Of a stretch of 64,000 nt of DNA, positions 34,282 to 44,600 are shown piece by piece. The translations under genes were made by a program, and so were the position numbers. The stretch is from Sphingomonadaceae bacterium PASS1 (GTDB lineage: Bacteria; Pseudomonadota; Alphaproteobacteria; Sphingomonadales; Sphingomonadaceae). Positions within the stretch are counted from its first letter, which is position 1. Each line of letters begins with the position of its first letter. Under the pieces are notes generated by a model. It was not told the DNA's origin. It saw nothing but the letters and a program-made list of their open reading frames with translations, and did no database searches. The stretch lies in NCBI GenBank assembly GCA_002255985.1, contig NKIR01000001.1:614914-678913 (forward strand). The letters run 5' to 3'.

Positions 34282-34316
34282 AAAAGCCCGCTGGAAGCAA
34301 TTCCGGCGGGCTTTTT
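34282..34316 (+). terminator. Intrinsic terminator of the rpoBC unit
   Basis: AAAAGCCCGCTGGAA, a GCAA tetraloop and TTCCGGCGGGCTTTTT pair over 15 positions (one T-G wobble) and end in five T. It stands 25 nt after the rpoC stop. The A-run on the other side could let it work in both directions, but no convergent gene needs it. Confidence 0.92.
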
Positions 34317-34397
34317 GCTGTGTTACGTGAATAAATCACTGGCCTAATCTGTGTGCACTTCATATATAGTGACGAGAGACAATTGAGGACCGGTCGG

Positions 34398-35675
34398 ATG
34401 TTTGAAACAATACGGGCTTGGGTGAAACGGCACCGCATATGGTCAGCGATTATCGCGCTTGTACTGCTATTCATTCTCTACCGCATCGTTCGCCCTACCC
34501 CGCATGACTATGAATATATCAGCGAGACTGTCACGCGCGGCGAAGTTCTGCGCAAGGTTTCGGCCAGCGGCAAAATTCGCGCGCTGAACACAATCAAGGT
34601 CGGCACCGAGGTGTCGGGCCAAGTCACCAAGGTCTACGTCGATTTCAATTCGCCGGTTAAGGCAGGCCAAGTCCTCGCCGAGATCGACTCAACCCGCGTG
34701 CGTGCCCGGGTGCAGCAATCCGAAGCGCAAGTTGCACTTGCCCGCGCCGGTTTGCAGCAAACGGTTGCCAATGTCGCCCGTGCGCGGTCGGAGCTTGAGA
34801 TACAAGAACGCGATTTTGCGCGGCAACGTGCGTTGGCCGAGCGCGGCTTTGTGTCAAAGGCAGGCCTCGACATCGCGCAAAGCAAGCTTAACAGCGCGCG
34901 CAACGCCTTGCAGGTTGCACTGGCGCAAACGCAAAGCGGCAATGCGCAGATCAGCCAAGGCACAGCGGAGCTTTCGTCAGCACGGCTCGATCTGAACCGC
35001 ACCGTGATTGTCGCCCCTGCCAGCGGGGTCATCATCAATAAACTTGTTGAACCCGGCACCACTGTCGCCGCGAGTTTCCAGACCCCGAACCTTTTCGAAA
35101 TAGCTGCCGACACCACCAAGATGCAGGTTGAGGCATCGGTTGACGAAGCAGACATCGGGCAGATCATCGAAGGCCAAGATGTAACCTTCACCGTCGACAG
35201 TTACCCCAATTATATATTCCGCGCCAAAGTGCGGCAGGTCCGCAAAGCGCCCGTCGAAACGCAGAATGTCGTCAGCTATCTCGTCATCATCGACGTGGAC
35301 AATAAAGATGGCAAATTGCTGCCCGGAATGACCGCGAACGTGGAAATCATCACTGGCGCAACGGCCAATGTGCTGCGCGTGCCAACCAACGCGCTTCGCT
35401 TCCGTCCCAAATTGGCGGACCGAGGCGAGCCTAAAAAAGAAAAGCCTGGGGCGCCTGCGAAAAAGGAAACACCCAAACCTACATTGTATCTGGCGGGAAC
35501 CGATCTGTATCGACCGGTCAGAAAACAGATTCAGATCGGCTTACAAGGTGACGATTATACGGAAGTGACTTCGGGCATCAAAGCGGGCGACAAAGTCCTC
35601 ATCCGGACAAAATCCCTAAAGCCAAAACCCGAAACCGACGACAATGCGGACGAAGATGACAGCGCCGCTTCTTGA
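34398..35675 (+). CDS. MacA-like periplasmic adaptor of an ABC exporter
   Basis: Read from ATG 34398 (GAGG 9 nt before), 425 residues. The N-terminus has one membrane anchor (IWSAIIALVLLFILYRIV). Then follow the first lipoyl half (GEVLRKVSASGKIRALNTIK), a long alpha-hairpin (QSEAQVALARAGLQQTVANV, LAERGFVSKAGLDIAQSKL), the second lipoyl half (VIVAPASGVIINKLVEPGTT), a beta-barrel and a C-terminal membrane-proximal part with a Lys/Pro-rich loop near residue 350 (KKEKPGAPAKKETPKP). The next two genes encode the matching ATPase and permease. In MacAB systems the adaptor links the inner-membrane transporter to TolC. No TolC gene is here. The substrate is unknown (macrolide, peptide or glycolipid in known members). 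Confidence 0.92.
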   Translation: MFETIRAWVKRHRIWSAIIALVLLFILYRIVRPTPHDYEYISETVTRGEVLRKVSASGKIRALNTIKVGTEVSGQVTKVYVDFNSPVKAGQVLAEIDSTRVRARVQQSEAQVALARAGLQQTVANVARARSELEIQERDFARQRALAERGFVSKAGLDIAQSKLNSARNALQVALAQTQSGNAQISQGTAELSSARLDLNRTVIVAPASGVIINKLVEPGTTVAASFQTPNLFEIAADTTKMQVEASVDEADIGQIIEGQDVTFTVDSYPNYIFRAKVRQVRKAPVETQNVVSYLVIIDVDNKDGKLLPGMTANVEIITGATANVLRVPTNALRFRPKLADRGEPKKEKPGAPAKKETPKPTLYLAGTDLYRPVRKQIQIGLQGDDYTEVTSGIKAGDKVLIRTKSLKPKPETDDNADEDDSAAS

Positions 35676-36369
35676 AACGCATGATCTGGTAAAAGATTAT
35701 GTGATCGGCGGCGAGGTTCTGCACGCCGTCAACGGCGTTTCGTTGAGCATAAAACGTGGCGAGTTCGTTGCGATTATGGGTGCCAGCGGTTCGGGCAAAT
35801 CGACGTTCATGAATATGATCGGTTGCCTGGATGTCCCGACGTCTGGAACCTTATTACTCGACGGCATCGATACAAAAACGCTCGACAGCGACGCATTGGC
35901 TGAAATCCGCAACCGCAAAATTGGCTTTGTGTTTCAACAGTTCAACCTGCTCGCCCGCACAAGCGCGTTGGACAATGTGGCGGTGCCGCTCATTTACGCT
36001 GGTCTTGGCTATACCGAACGCCGGGAACGTGCGCAGGCGAAGCTTGAGGCGATGGGGCTTGGCAACCGTTTGCAGAACACCCCTGCTAAGCTGTCTGGTG
36101 GCCAGCAACAGCGCGTCGCTATCGCCCGCGCACTGGTCACCGATCCGCTCATGCTGCTTGCCGACGAACCAACAGGCGCGCTGGATACCCAGACATCGCT
36201 CGATATCATGGGTATTTTCCAGAAACTGAACGACGAAGGCATCACGGTCATCGTTGTTACACATGAGCCGGACATTGCCGAATATGCCGAAAGGCGCATC
36301 GTCTTTCGCGACGGGCGCGTCATCGAAGACGCGGCGGTCAAATCGCGTCGCCGCGCGGTTGCCGGATGA
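35656..36369 (+). CDS. MacB-like ABC transporter ATP-binding protein
   Basis: Starts at ATG 35656 inside the end of the adaptor gene (20-nt overlap), 237 residues. It has Walker A GASGSGKST near residue 44, the Q-loop FVFQQFNLL, signature LSGGQQQRVAIARAL, Walker B LLADEPTGALD and the H-loop VTHEPD. This belongs to the LolD/FtsE/MacB class of ATPases that work with FtsX-type permeases. In E. coli MacB the ATPase and permease are one chain; here they are separate, as in many related three-gene sets. The stop overlaps the permease start (ATGA at 36366-36369). Confidence 0.95.
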   Translation: MTAPLLETHDLVKDYVIGGEVLHAVNGVSLSIKRGEFVAIMGASGSGKSTFMNMIGCLDVPTSGTLLLDGIDTKTLDSDALAEIRNRKIGFVFQQFNLLARTSALDNVAVPLIYAGLGYTERRERAQAKLEAMGLGNRLQNTPAKLSGGQQQRVAIARALVTDPLMLLADEPTGALDTQTSLDIMGIFQKLNDEGITVIVVTHEPDIAEYAERRIVFRDGRVIEDAAVKSRRRAVAG

Positions 36370-37616
36370 GTAATGTGCTGAACTCTATCGCTGGCTGGGG
36401 CGTCAATATTGCAATTGCGATGACGGCGCTGCGCACCAATTTGATGCGCTCCATCCTCACCACGCTTGGCGTGATGATTGGGGTATTCTCCGTCATCTTG
36501 GCAGTAGCCGTGGGCAATGGCGCACAGGTTTCAGTAACGCAGCAGATCGCGACTTTAGGTTCAAATATGGCCATCGTCCTGCCGCAACCGGACAGAGGCA
36601 GCGGTCCACCGCGCTCCGCTGACCGCGGCCGTCTAACCGAACGCGATGGACAAGCAATCTTGCGCCAAGTACCTGGCGTCAGCGCGGTAGCGCCGCAAAT
36701 CCGAAGCAGCGTCCAACTGGTTACTCCAGGCCGCAGTGCGACCACACAAGCAATCGGCGCGACGCCCGAATTTGGTAGCGTTTCCAACATAACCGCATCT
36801 GAAGGCCGTTTCTTAAGCGATAGCGATGTCGGTGCCGCGGCACGCGTCGTGGTGATCGGGCAGACCGTTGCAAACAAGTTGTTCGCTGACGTAAACCCTA
36901 TCGGCGAAACCGTACGCATTAACCGCGCGCCCTTTAAGGTTATCGGCGTGCTAGAAAGCAAGGGAAGCAACTTAGGTAACGACAATGACGACCAAATTGT
37001 AGTGCCGATAACGACCCTGCGGCAGCGGCTTATGACATCAGCAATGCAAGGACCAGATGATGTATCATTCCTCTTCGTCGGCTTCGAAGACGAGGAATCG
37101 TTGCAAGCAGGAGAAAAGGAAATCCAGCGTATTTTACGCGAGCGCTACCATGTGCCCAAAGGTAGAATTAACCCGTTCACCGTCAATACAACCACTGAAA
37201 TTGCCGAGACCACCGGTCAAGTGACGCAGATTTTTCAGGCCGTTTTGGTCGCGATAGCATCCATATCATTGCTGGTGGGCGGTATCGGTATCATGAACAT
37301 CATGCTGGTCAGCGTTACCGAACGCACACGCGAAATCGGCCTTCGCATGGCATTGGGTGCAAAGCGCAGCGACATCCGTAACCAGTTCCTCGTTGAAGCC
37401 GCTGTGCTGTGCGTCATTGGCGGTGCTATCGGCCTGACATTGGCGGTCCTCGCTGCAGCCATTTTTCAGCAAGTGGCCGACTTCCCCGCCCCCGTCGGGT
37501 TGGACACGGCATTGATGTCTGTCGCGTTTTCCGCAGTTATCGGCATCCTATTTGGCGGCTACCCCGCCATCCGGGCATCACGCCTTTCGCCGATTGAAGC
37601 GTTGCGCAGCGAATAA
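36366..37616 (+). CDS. MacB-like ABC transporter permease (FtsX family)
   Basis: The 416-residue permease has TM1 at about residues 25-50 (TTLGVMIGVFSVILAVAVGNGA region), a periplasmic MacB_PCD domain (about 55-285, with VVVIGQTVANKLFADVNPIG and RINRAPFKVIGVLESKG), and three C-terminal membrane segments (ASISLLVGGIGIMNIMLVSV, LCVIGGAIGLTLAVLAA, AFSAVIGILFGGYPA). ERTREIGLRMALGAKRSDI and ASRLSPIEALRSE are family signatures. It forms the transmembrane part of the exporter with the two preceding genes. Its stop is one base away from the stop of the convergent receptor gene. Confidence 0.95.
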   Translation: MSNVLNSIAGWGVNIAIAMTALRTNLMRSILTTLGVMIGVFSVILAVAVGNGAQVSVTQQIATLGSNMAIVLPQPDRGSGPPRSADRGRLTERDGQAILRQVPGVSAVAPQIRSSVQLVTPGRSATTQAIGATPEFGSVSNITASEGRFLSDSDVGAAARVVVIGQTVANKLFADVNPIGETVRINRAPFKVIGVLESKGSNLGNDNDDQIVVPITTLRQRLMTSAMQGPDDVSFLFVGFEDEESLQAGEKEIQRILRERYHVPKGRINPFTVNTTTEIAETTGQVTQIFQAVLVAIASISLLVGGIGIMNIMLVSVTERTREIGLRMALGAKRSDIRNQFLVEAAVLCVIGGAIGLTLAVLAAAIFQQVADFPAPVGLDTALMSVAFSAVIGILFGGYPAIRASRLSPIEALRSE

Positions 37617-39731
37617 TCAGAATTTCCCGGACAACGTCAATTGAAGCAGCGGGTCGAGGGCGCGTTTCCGGTTCACGATCTGATCGAGCCCTCCCGATGC
37701 ACGCGATCCCGCATAAATAAAACGGTCACGATGGAAAACCGCCATATCAGTTACTTGGAAACGGAGTGTTCCGAGGCTGAACTTGCTATATTCGATAAAT
37801 AGCGTCGATCGCGTGCCCTCGTGCTGACGCCTTATCTCGTTAAAGAAATATGCGTAATTTGGTTCCTGGATGCTGAAGGACGCGCCGTAAACAAGGCCAA
37901 GATCGGCCATATCATAACGGATATCCCATTGTTGGTGCCACAATGGGCGGTTGGACATGCGACGGTTCAGGCCAGTGACGGGATCGATCACTTTGCTACC
38001 GTGATAATGGCCAATATATTTCGCTTCGATGCCCGCGAACCCAATGGGCTGTGTTAGCCAATCCATCGGTAATGTTATCTCCACCTCGGCATTCCATCGC
38101 TTGCTTTTGCCGATGTTCCCGGTGCCGTCAAATTGCGCAGTGATGGCTCCATTGCTGTCACGTATCGTGATTGGCACAAGATCTTGGGTATCGCTGACCA
38201 ACTGATAATCACCACGGATCTGGACGCTGCCGCGTTCCAGAAACTTGTGACGGATTAACCCAGAGAAAGTTGTTGTTTTTTCGGGAACGAGATCCGCATT
38301 ACCAGCGTCCACTTGATTGCCGACGGTCACATCGACCGACGTCGCAAACTCATTGAAGTTCAGTTGGGCAACCTGACGTTCGGCGCGCAATTCCAAAGTG
38401 GTTTGCGGATTGATTGTCCACGTCGCAATTGCGCGGGGCTTGATAAATTGAAAGCTCCGCTCCGCTATACTGTCACCCGACAAGGTCAGTTTGGAAAATT
38501 CTGCAATGGCGCCGGCTTCGACTTTCCAGGATGGGCCAAGCGTCCATACGTCACTGACAAATGGTTCAAACCGCGTTTCTTGAACGAGGACATCTGATGC
38601 CGGGAAACTGGTCACCGCACCGGCGACCGAATTGGCAACGCTGAAACGTGCATCAAGGCGATTATAGGCGATCTCAGCGCCGAATTGGACTGCATGCCTG
38701 CCTACGCCGCTCCAGTCGTTCTGGATGCGCACGACGGCTTCTGTGGGCGTGTTACGGCTGCGCGTTTCAAACAACGTCACCGGCTGCCCGATGCGGGCAA
38801 TTTCGATGCTGCTATAGGCGCTTTCGTGCCCTGATCGATACAGCGCGACAATTTTGGTATTCGTCTTGGGCACAGCGGAAAATTCAATGTCACCGCCGAC
38901 TTCATAACTGATGTCGCTAACGGGGCCGCCGCGCAGCAAAAGCTCATCAGCGGTATCCACACCGGAGCTATTGAAATAGCCCGCCTCCCGAATGTCGAAA
39001 CTGTCATCCCAGCGCACTTGGCCATTGAGGTTGACCTTGCTGTCGCCCAATTTGGTTTTGAGCGAGCCGCCAAGGGCAGCTTGGTCATGGCCGCCTTTGC
39101 CATTGTAATAGCGCCGTTCCAGCAAGACAGATGAGCCTGTCTTAAAATCTTCAGGGCCAAATCCGTAGACCCGTTCAGAATAAGATGACAGGTTCAGTTC
39201 ATAGCTTGTTTCGCCCCGCCGGAGCGTTGCCGAAGCGTTCAATGATGGCTGGAAACCATAGCGGGTTCCAGCGATGATCGTCCCTTCATAGGTGCCGCCG
39301 ACCTTTGCAGTTCGCTTACGGACGATATTTATGACTTGCCCTTGCCCCTGCGTTTCGGTGTCCGCGCCCGCTTGCTCAGACAACTCAATATATTCGACCT
39401 GACTTGCCGGAATCCGGGACAGCATCGTCCACACGTCATCGGACTTTGTGGATGGCCGATCTCCATCGATCAGAACATTGCCGGCATTTTCGCCAAAGCC
39501 GCGACGCCCTTCACCTTCACTGATGGAAAAACCCGGGATACGCTTCACCATGTCCAGCGCAGTGACTGGGGCGTAGGTGGTGAAGAAATCGGGCGTGAAT
39601 TGCCGGCTGCCAGCCCGAACTGAAGATGCCTCGGCATTTGCGCCGCTGTCATTGGCAACAGCTTGAGACGGTACAGTCATCAAAGCCATAGCCGACGTCA
39701 ACAGTGCCAGACGTAGTTCAAAAACGCGCAT
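37617..39731 (-). CDS. TonB-dependent receptor (outer membrane)
   Basis: The 704-residue protein has a signal peptide (LALLTSAMALMTVPSQAVA), a plug domain (about residues 45-160: VTALDMVKRIPGFSISEGEG, NVLIDGDRPSTKSDDVWTML, IPASQVEYIEL) and a 22-strand barrel ending in Phe (LLQLTLSGKF). The plug stretch NVLIDG-x-RPS is common in a sphingomonad subgroup of such receptors. The plug-typical VINIVRKR precedes the barrel. The ligand is not evident; no Fur box, siderophore gene or TonB gene is adjacent. A strong GGAGGG precedes the ATG. Its 3' end meets the MacB-like permease gene with no spacer. Confidence 0.9.
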   Translation of the reverse strand: MRVFELRLALLTSAMALMTVPSQAVANDSGANAEASSVRAGSRQFTPDFFTTYAPVTALDMVKRIPGFSISEGEGRRGFGENAGNVLIDGDRPSTKSDDVWTMLSRIPASQVEYIELSEQAGADTETQGQGQVINIVRKRTAKVGGTYEGTIIAGTRYGFQPSLNASATLRRGETSYELNLSSYSERVYGFGPEDFKTGSSVLLERRYYNGKGGHDQAALGGSLKTKLGDSKVNLNGQVRWDDSFDIREAGYFNSSGVDTADELLLRGGPVSDISYEVGGDIEFSAVPKTNTKIVALYRSGHESAYSSIEIARIGQPVTLFETRSRNTPTEAVVRIQNDWSGVGRHAVQFGAEIAYNRLDARFSVANSVAGAVTSFPASDVLVQETRFEPFVSDVWTLGPSWKVEAGAIAEFSKLTLSGDSIAERSFQFIKPRAIATWTINPQTTLELRAERQVAQLNFNEFATSVDVTVGNQVDAGNADLVPEKTTTFSGLIRHKFLERGSVQIRGDYQLVSDTQDLVPITIRDSNGAITAQFDGTGNIGKSKRWNAEVEITLPMDWLTQPIGFAGIEAKYIGHYHGSKVIDPVTGLNRRMSNRPLWHQQWDIRYDMADLGLVYGASFSIQEPNYAYFFNEIRRQHEGTRSTLFIEYSKFSLGTLRFQVTDMAVFHRDRFIYAGSRASGGLDQIVNRKRALDPLLQLTLSGKF

Positions 39732-39909
39732 TAACCCTCCACGAGACCCGCGGGCATCTTCCCCATCGGTCTATGCCGGTGCCTTAACGGACCGCAGGTC
39801 TTGGGCGAAAGCTGCGTTCGACCAAAAAGCTTAACAATCGACGAGATACAAATTTTCATGCAAATCGACCGTTTGTCGACAGCCATTATCGGTTGGCAGG
39901 GAAGCGCGT

Positions 39910-40215
39910 TTACCGTGCGCGATCCTGTTCCCGTTCAATCTGATCGCTAAGATCCGCTGCCTTTTTGCAGGCGTCTTTATCACCGTCAGCACAGCGTTTA
40001 CGTGTCTTGGCACGTTGACGGCCGAGCTTCCCAAGAGCTTCTTCGCGTTTCCGCAACTCACGGCCGCGTTTTTCATCAGATTCCGACTGACTGGTCGTCA
40101 AAACATCTACCGTCTTTGAAACGACTTTCATCGGTGCGTTAGCAACATCCGACACGATCGAAGCAACGCAACCTTGGAGGAGCACAAACAGCAAAGCGGA
40201 AATTATCAAACGCAT
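39910..40215 (-). CDS. Small lipoprotein, sphingomonad-type, unknown function
   Basis: The 101-residue protein has a lipobox (LLFVLLQGC, Cys about 16), then a short SIVSDVANAPMKVVSKTVDV segment and a highly charged helix (KRGRELRKREEALGKLGRQR, ADLSDQIEREQDRAR). I recall similar small lipoproteins in sphingomonads, but no function is established. A Cys pair (RCADGDKDACKK) could form a disulfide. It stands 31 nt downstream of galU on the same strand and may be co-transcribed. Confidence 0.75.
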   Translation of the reverse strand: MRLIISALLFVLLQGCVASIVSDVANAPMKVVSKTVDVLTTSQSESDEKRGRELRKREEALGKLGRQRAKTRKRCADGDKDACKKAADLSDQIEREQDRAR

Positions 40216-40246
40216 TTCGAAAACCCCAATATTTCGCTTAACAGGC

Positions 40247-41116
40247 CTATTTCAATAGATTGACCGCAATGGCACGAACTTCGTCTGCCATATCGGGTCT
40301 TTGCAGCGCTACCGCCAAGTTGGCTTCAATGTAGCCTACTTTCGATCCACAATCATAGCGATTTCCGTCAAATGTGACGGCGTGGAAAGGCTGTTTACCG
40401 AGCATCTGCGCCATGGCGTCGGTCAACTGTATCTCTCCGCCAGCGCCTTTTTCCTGGCCTTCCAAAATATGCATCACTTCGGGCTGAAGGATGTAACGGC
40501 CCGAAACGATCAGGTTCGATGGCGCGTCTTCAACCTTTGGCTTTTCAACCAGGCCCAGCACCTCTGTAATCGCACCGCGTGACTCGCCAGGTGCAATGAC
40601 GCCATAGCTGGATACGGCATGGCGGGGCACTTCAAGCACGCTGATAACGTTGCCGCCAATGTTCTGATAAGCATCGACCATCTGCTTCATACATCCCGGT
40701 GAACCATGCATAAACTCATCGGGAAGGAATATGGCGAAAGGCTCGTCGCCAATGATGTCGCGCGCGCACCAAATTGCGTGCCCAAGTCCCAGTGGTTCCT
40801 GCTGCCGAACATAAACGCAGTTGCCGGGTGTCAAGCGTGAGCTCGCTAGCACCGATGTGTCTTTGTCACGCGCTGCCATTGTGTGCTCAAGCTCGAACGC
40901 GATATCGAAATGGTCTTCAATCGCGCTTTTGCCGCGACCCGTCACGAATATCATCTGCTCGATACCGGCTTCACGCGCCTCATCGACCGCATATTGAATG
41001 AGCGGGCTGTCGACGATGGGCAACATTTCTTTCGGAATGGCCTTTGTCGCTGGCAAAAAGCGGGTGCCAAGACCAGCGACGGGAAATACGGCTTTTCGAA
41101 CAGGTTTATGGGTCAT
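40247..41116 (-). CDS. galU: UTP--glucose-1-phosphate uridylyltransferase
   Basis: The cytosolic enzyme makes UDP-glucose for glycans. The 289 residues show the nucleotide-binding signature VAGLGTRFLPATKAIPKEML at residues 13-32, the Asp region around LLPDEFMHG, and late segments EIQLTDAMAQML and FDGNRYDCGSKVGYIEA of GalU proteins. Length is normal. A small lipoprotein gene follows downstream, and msrA lies upstream, 31 nt beyond the start. Regulation is not visible. Confidence 0.97.
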   Translation of the reverse strand: MTHKPVRKAVFPVAGLGTRFLPATKAIPKEMLPIVDSPLIQYAVDEAREAGIEQMIFVTGRGKSAIEDHFDIAFELEHTMAARDKDTSVLASSRLTPGNCVYVRQQEPLGLGHAIWCARDIIGDEPFAIFLPDEFMHGSPGCMKQMVDAYQNIGGNVISVLEVPRHAVSSYGVIAPGESRGAITEVLGLVEKPKVEDAPSNLIVSGRYILQPEVMHILEGQEKGAGGEIQLTDAMAQMLGKQPFHAVTFDGNRYDCGSKVGYIEANLAVALQRPDMADEVRAIAVNLLK

Positions 41117-41147
41117 GACGTATGCTTAGCGCTCCAATCGCTATTGT

Positions 41148-41687
41148 CTATGCTGAGCCGGCGAGCCGTTCGGCAAATCCCTTTTTCAGCTTTGCTAGTT
41201 TGGGCGGAATGACTGCCAGGCAATATGTGTTACGCTGACCTTCCCCTTCCCAATATTCCTGGTGATAGTCTTCTGCAGGATACCATGTCGCAGGGCCTTC
41301 AATCGAAGTGACAATAGGCGCTGGCCAGTCCGCCGCGGCTTTCGCAATGCCTGCTTCAGCGGCAGCGCGTTGGTCATCGTTAAGCGGGAAAATTGCCGAC
41401 CGATATTGCGTCCCAACGTCATTCCCCTGACGGTTCAGTTGTGTCGGTTCGTGCGTTGCAAAAAATATCTCAAGCAAATCGGCGTAGCTGATGACTTCGG
41501 CATCAAATGCAATGCGGATGGCTTCTGCATGCCCGGTGTTACCGCCGCAAACCTCTTTATAGGTGGGATCAACCGTGGTCCCGCCAATATATCCGCTTTG
41601 CACGCCGCTGACGCCAGTCAACTGGCCAAAAACAGCTTCGGTGCACCAGAAACAGCCGCCGGCGAAAATCGCTTCATCATGTGACAT
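41148..41687 (-). CDS. msrA: Peptide-methionine (S)-S-oxide reductase
   Basis: Start ATG 41687 with AAGGAT upstream; 179 residues. The catalytic Cys lies in GGCFWCTEAVFG at residues 9-20, and GVSGVQSGYIGG and YHQEYWEGEGQRN are MsrA signatures. The GCFWC motif is complete. It repairs the S form of methionine sulfoxide in proteins. No signal peptide is visible, so it is cytosolic. The gene starts 4 nt after the RND pump stop, with its ribosome-binding site inside the end of the pump gene, so it is the third gene of that operon. MsrB is not in the window. Confidence 0.96.
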   Translation of the reverse strand: MSHDEAIFAGGCFWCTEAVFGQLTGVSGVQSGYIGGTTVDPTYKEVCGGNTGHAEAIRIAFDAEVISYADLLEIFFATHEPTQLNRQGNDVGTQYRSAIFPLNDDQRAAAEAGIAKAAADWPAPIVTSIEGPATWYPAEDYHQEYWEGEGQRNTYCLAVIPPKLAKLKKGFAERLAGSA

Positions 41688-41691
41688 GTGC

Positions 41692-44600
41692 TTATCCTTG
41701 AACTTGAGTGGGGTCCGGCGCCTTCGCGACATCCCCGCGTACCACCAGAAGATACATTGCGGGTGTGACGATACGTGATAGCACAGTCGAGGAAATCAAC
41801 CCCCCGATCAATACAATTGCCAGTGGTCCGTAAAGACTACCGCCAAAAAGCGCGAGTGGCATAAGTCCGGCAATGGCCGTTACCGATGTCAGCAACACCG
41901 GAAGGAAACGAACCTCTCCTGCCTTTTCAATAGCTTCACGAAGCGCATAGCCACTGGCACGCAACTGGCTGGTGAAATCGACAAGCAAGATCGAGTTTTT
42001 GATTTCGATCCCGATAAGCGCGATAAAACCAATGACTGCCAAGAACGAGAGGTTGTTGCCAGTAACAAAGAGCGCGATGAGGCCACCGAACGTACCCAAC
42101 GGGATGACGCCTGCGACAACCAATGCCTCTTTGAACCGGCCAAATTCGGCCACAAGGATGGCGAAGATGCTGAATAGGGCAACGATGACAACCGGGCCAA
42201 AACCGGAAAATGTCTCGTTGATTTTTTCCGCCTCACCGCCGACCCCTATACTATATCCCGGCTTAAGGGGAATCGTGTCCATCCTCTTCTGCGCGTCCAG
42301 GTTCACCTTTGAAATGACCGCACCGTCGGATACCTGCGCCGTAACGCTGACGTTACGTTGCAGATTATAGCGGTAGATTGCCGCTGGCGTTGATTCCAAG
42401 GTCGGATTGGAAATTTCTGCCAATGAAACCGCCTGCCCGCTTCGGTTTGTCACATAGATGGATTCCAGCGCCGAGATAGGCTGGGTATCGGCAAGGGGAT
42501 GCCGCACGATGATGGGGTAGCTGTCGCCCTCCTCGTCCCTGAATGTGCCGGCACGTTCACCGCTAATGGCAAGCCTGATCGCGCGGCGCGCGGCGCCTGC
42601 GGGCACCTCCAACATGGCCGCTTTTGCGTCATCAACCCGGATATCAAGGTCAATGCGGTCAAAAGCGACTGGATTGTTGATGTCTCTGGCTCCGGGGGTT
42701 TCGCGCAGAACTTTCTCCATCTTAGCGGCAATACGTTTGAGTTCGTCTTGGTCCGGTCCATATACCCGGAATTCAACGGGTGCGTTTATCGGCGCTCCGT
42801 TTTGGAACAAAACCAACTTAATGCGCGCGCCAGATATCTCGTCGAATTTCTTGCGCAGCCGGTCAACCATTGCGCGGGATTTGGAGCCTTCCCAATTGTC
42901 CATGATAGCCAATACTTCGCCATGGGTTGGATTTTCACCGCGTTGGAAAACATTGTAAAAGACAGGCGGATTATATGCCCCGACATTTTCCGCGCGGACT
43001 TTGATCGCAGGCTCGGTCTTCAAAATCTCCGAAACTTGCCGAACGATACGACCCGTTTCTGCAATGCTCGCGCCTTGTTCAGATTCCACCGTAACGCGGA
43101 AATAGGACGTGTCCGCATTTGGGAACAGGCTGAAACCGAGCAAGGGTATGATAGAAAATGCTGCGCAAGTAACCGCAAGGGCGCCCCATACCGAACGCCG
43201 CGGCCTGTCCAGCGCCCAATGCAATAGTGGGTGATAAAATCTGTCAATCTTCAACATCAGCCACTGAAGTAACGGATTACCGCCCTCATGCTCTTCGCGT
43301 TTCAATATTCGACTGGCAAGGAATGGAACAATAGTCAGCGATACGATCATAGAGGCGGTAATCGTCGACACGATCGTGGCGATGAAGCTCTGGGTGAATT
43401 TGCCCGCACCCTCCGGCAAAAAGAAGAGCGGAAGGAACGCAAAAACCAAAACACCCGTTGAGCCCAAGACGGCCATTGTGATTTCTTTGGTGCCATCGAT
43501 AGCGGCTTCGTTCCTGCCTTTGCCCATCCGGAGATGCCGGGCGATGTTTTCGACAACGACGATTGAATCGTCGACCAGCAAACCAAGCGTCAGAATAAAG
43601 CCCGCGACAACAAGCTGGCTAAGGTTAAATCCATATGCCGAAATTGCCAGCAGTCCCGAGGCGACCGACAGCGGAATCGATATCATCACAATCACCGACG
43701 CGCGCCAGCCCAATGGCAGCAGCGTGATGAGCACCAAAAACAGTGCAAGGGTGAAGTCGCGTGCAAGTTCCTGAAGACGCTTGCGAATATCCCGGCTTTG
43801 ATCAAACTCAACAACAGCCTTTATATCGGGCGGAAGCAGCTTCTTTTGAATCTCAAGCTCTTGGATTAACCGGTTACGAAGCTTCGTCGCATCTGTGCCC
43901 TGTTTTTGGTTGGCCGTAATGAATACGCCGCGTTGGCCATTATGGCTGACCTTTACGCGCTGTTCCGCCGATCCCATTTTGATGTCTGCAATATCGCCGA
44001 CGCGCAATAAGGTTCCATCATTGGTACGGATGGGCAAATTGCGAATTCTATCCAGGTCGCGAAACGCGCCCCCTGCTTCGATGTTAAAACGGCGTGCGCC
44101 GCTGGTGACTGCACCTGCAGGAACATCGGCGCCTGCAAGGCGAATGGCGTCAACCACGGCGCTTGCGGGAATGCGTAACTCGGCCAAACGTCCCGAGTTG
44201 ATAGCGACGCTTATTTCGGGTTGGGGCAGCCCATAAATATCAGCCTGCCGGACTTCCTGATAACGTCCCAGTGCCTCGCTGATATCCCGCGCATATTTTT
44301 CCATGCGGTACCAACTGGCCGTCTCGCTCAGCAAAGCGATTTGCAGAATGGATGAATTCGTCGTTCGAATTTTCTCGAACTGGAGCTTTTGCAGATCGGC
44401 CGGAAGTTGGCTGCGGATGGCAGTAACTTCGCGGACGGTGTCATTGAAATATTGGTCAGGGTCGCCGGACCAGTCGAATTCCGCCCGAATGACGGCGTTG
44501 CCATCGCTACTTGTGGAATTTACGCTCTGGACGTCTTCCAATCCCTGAACGAGCTCTTCGATTGGCTTGGTAATCGTCTGCTCAATCTCCGCTGCATCAG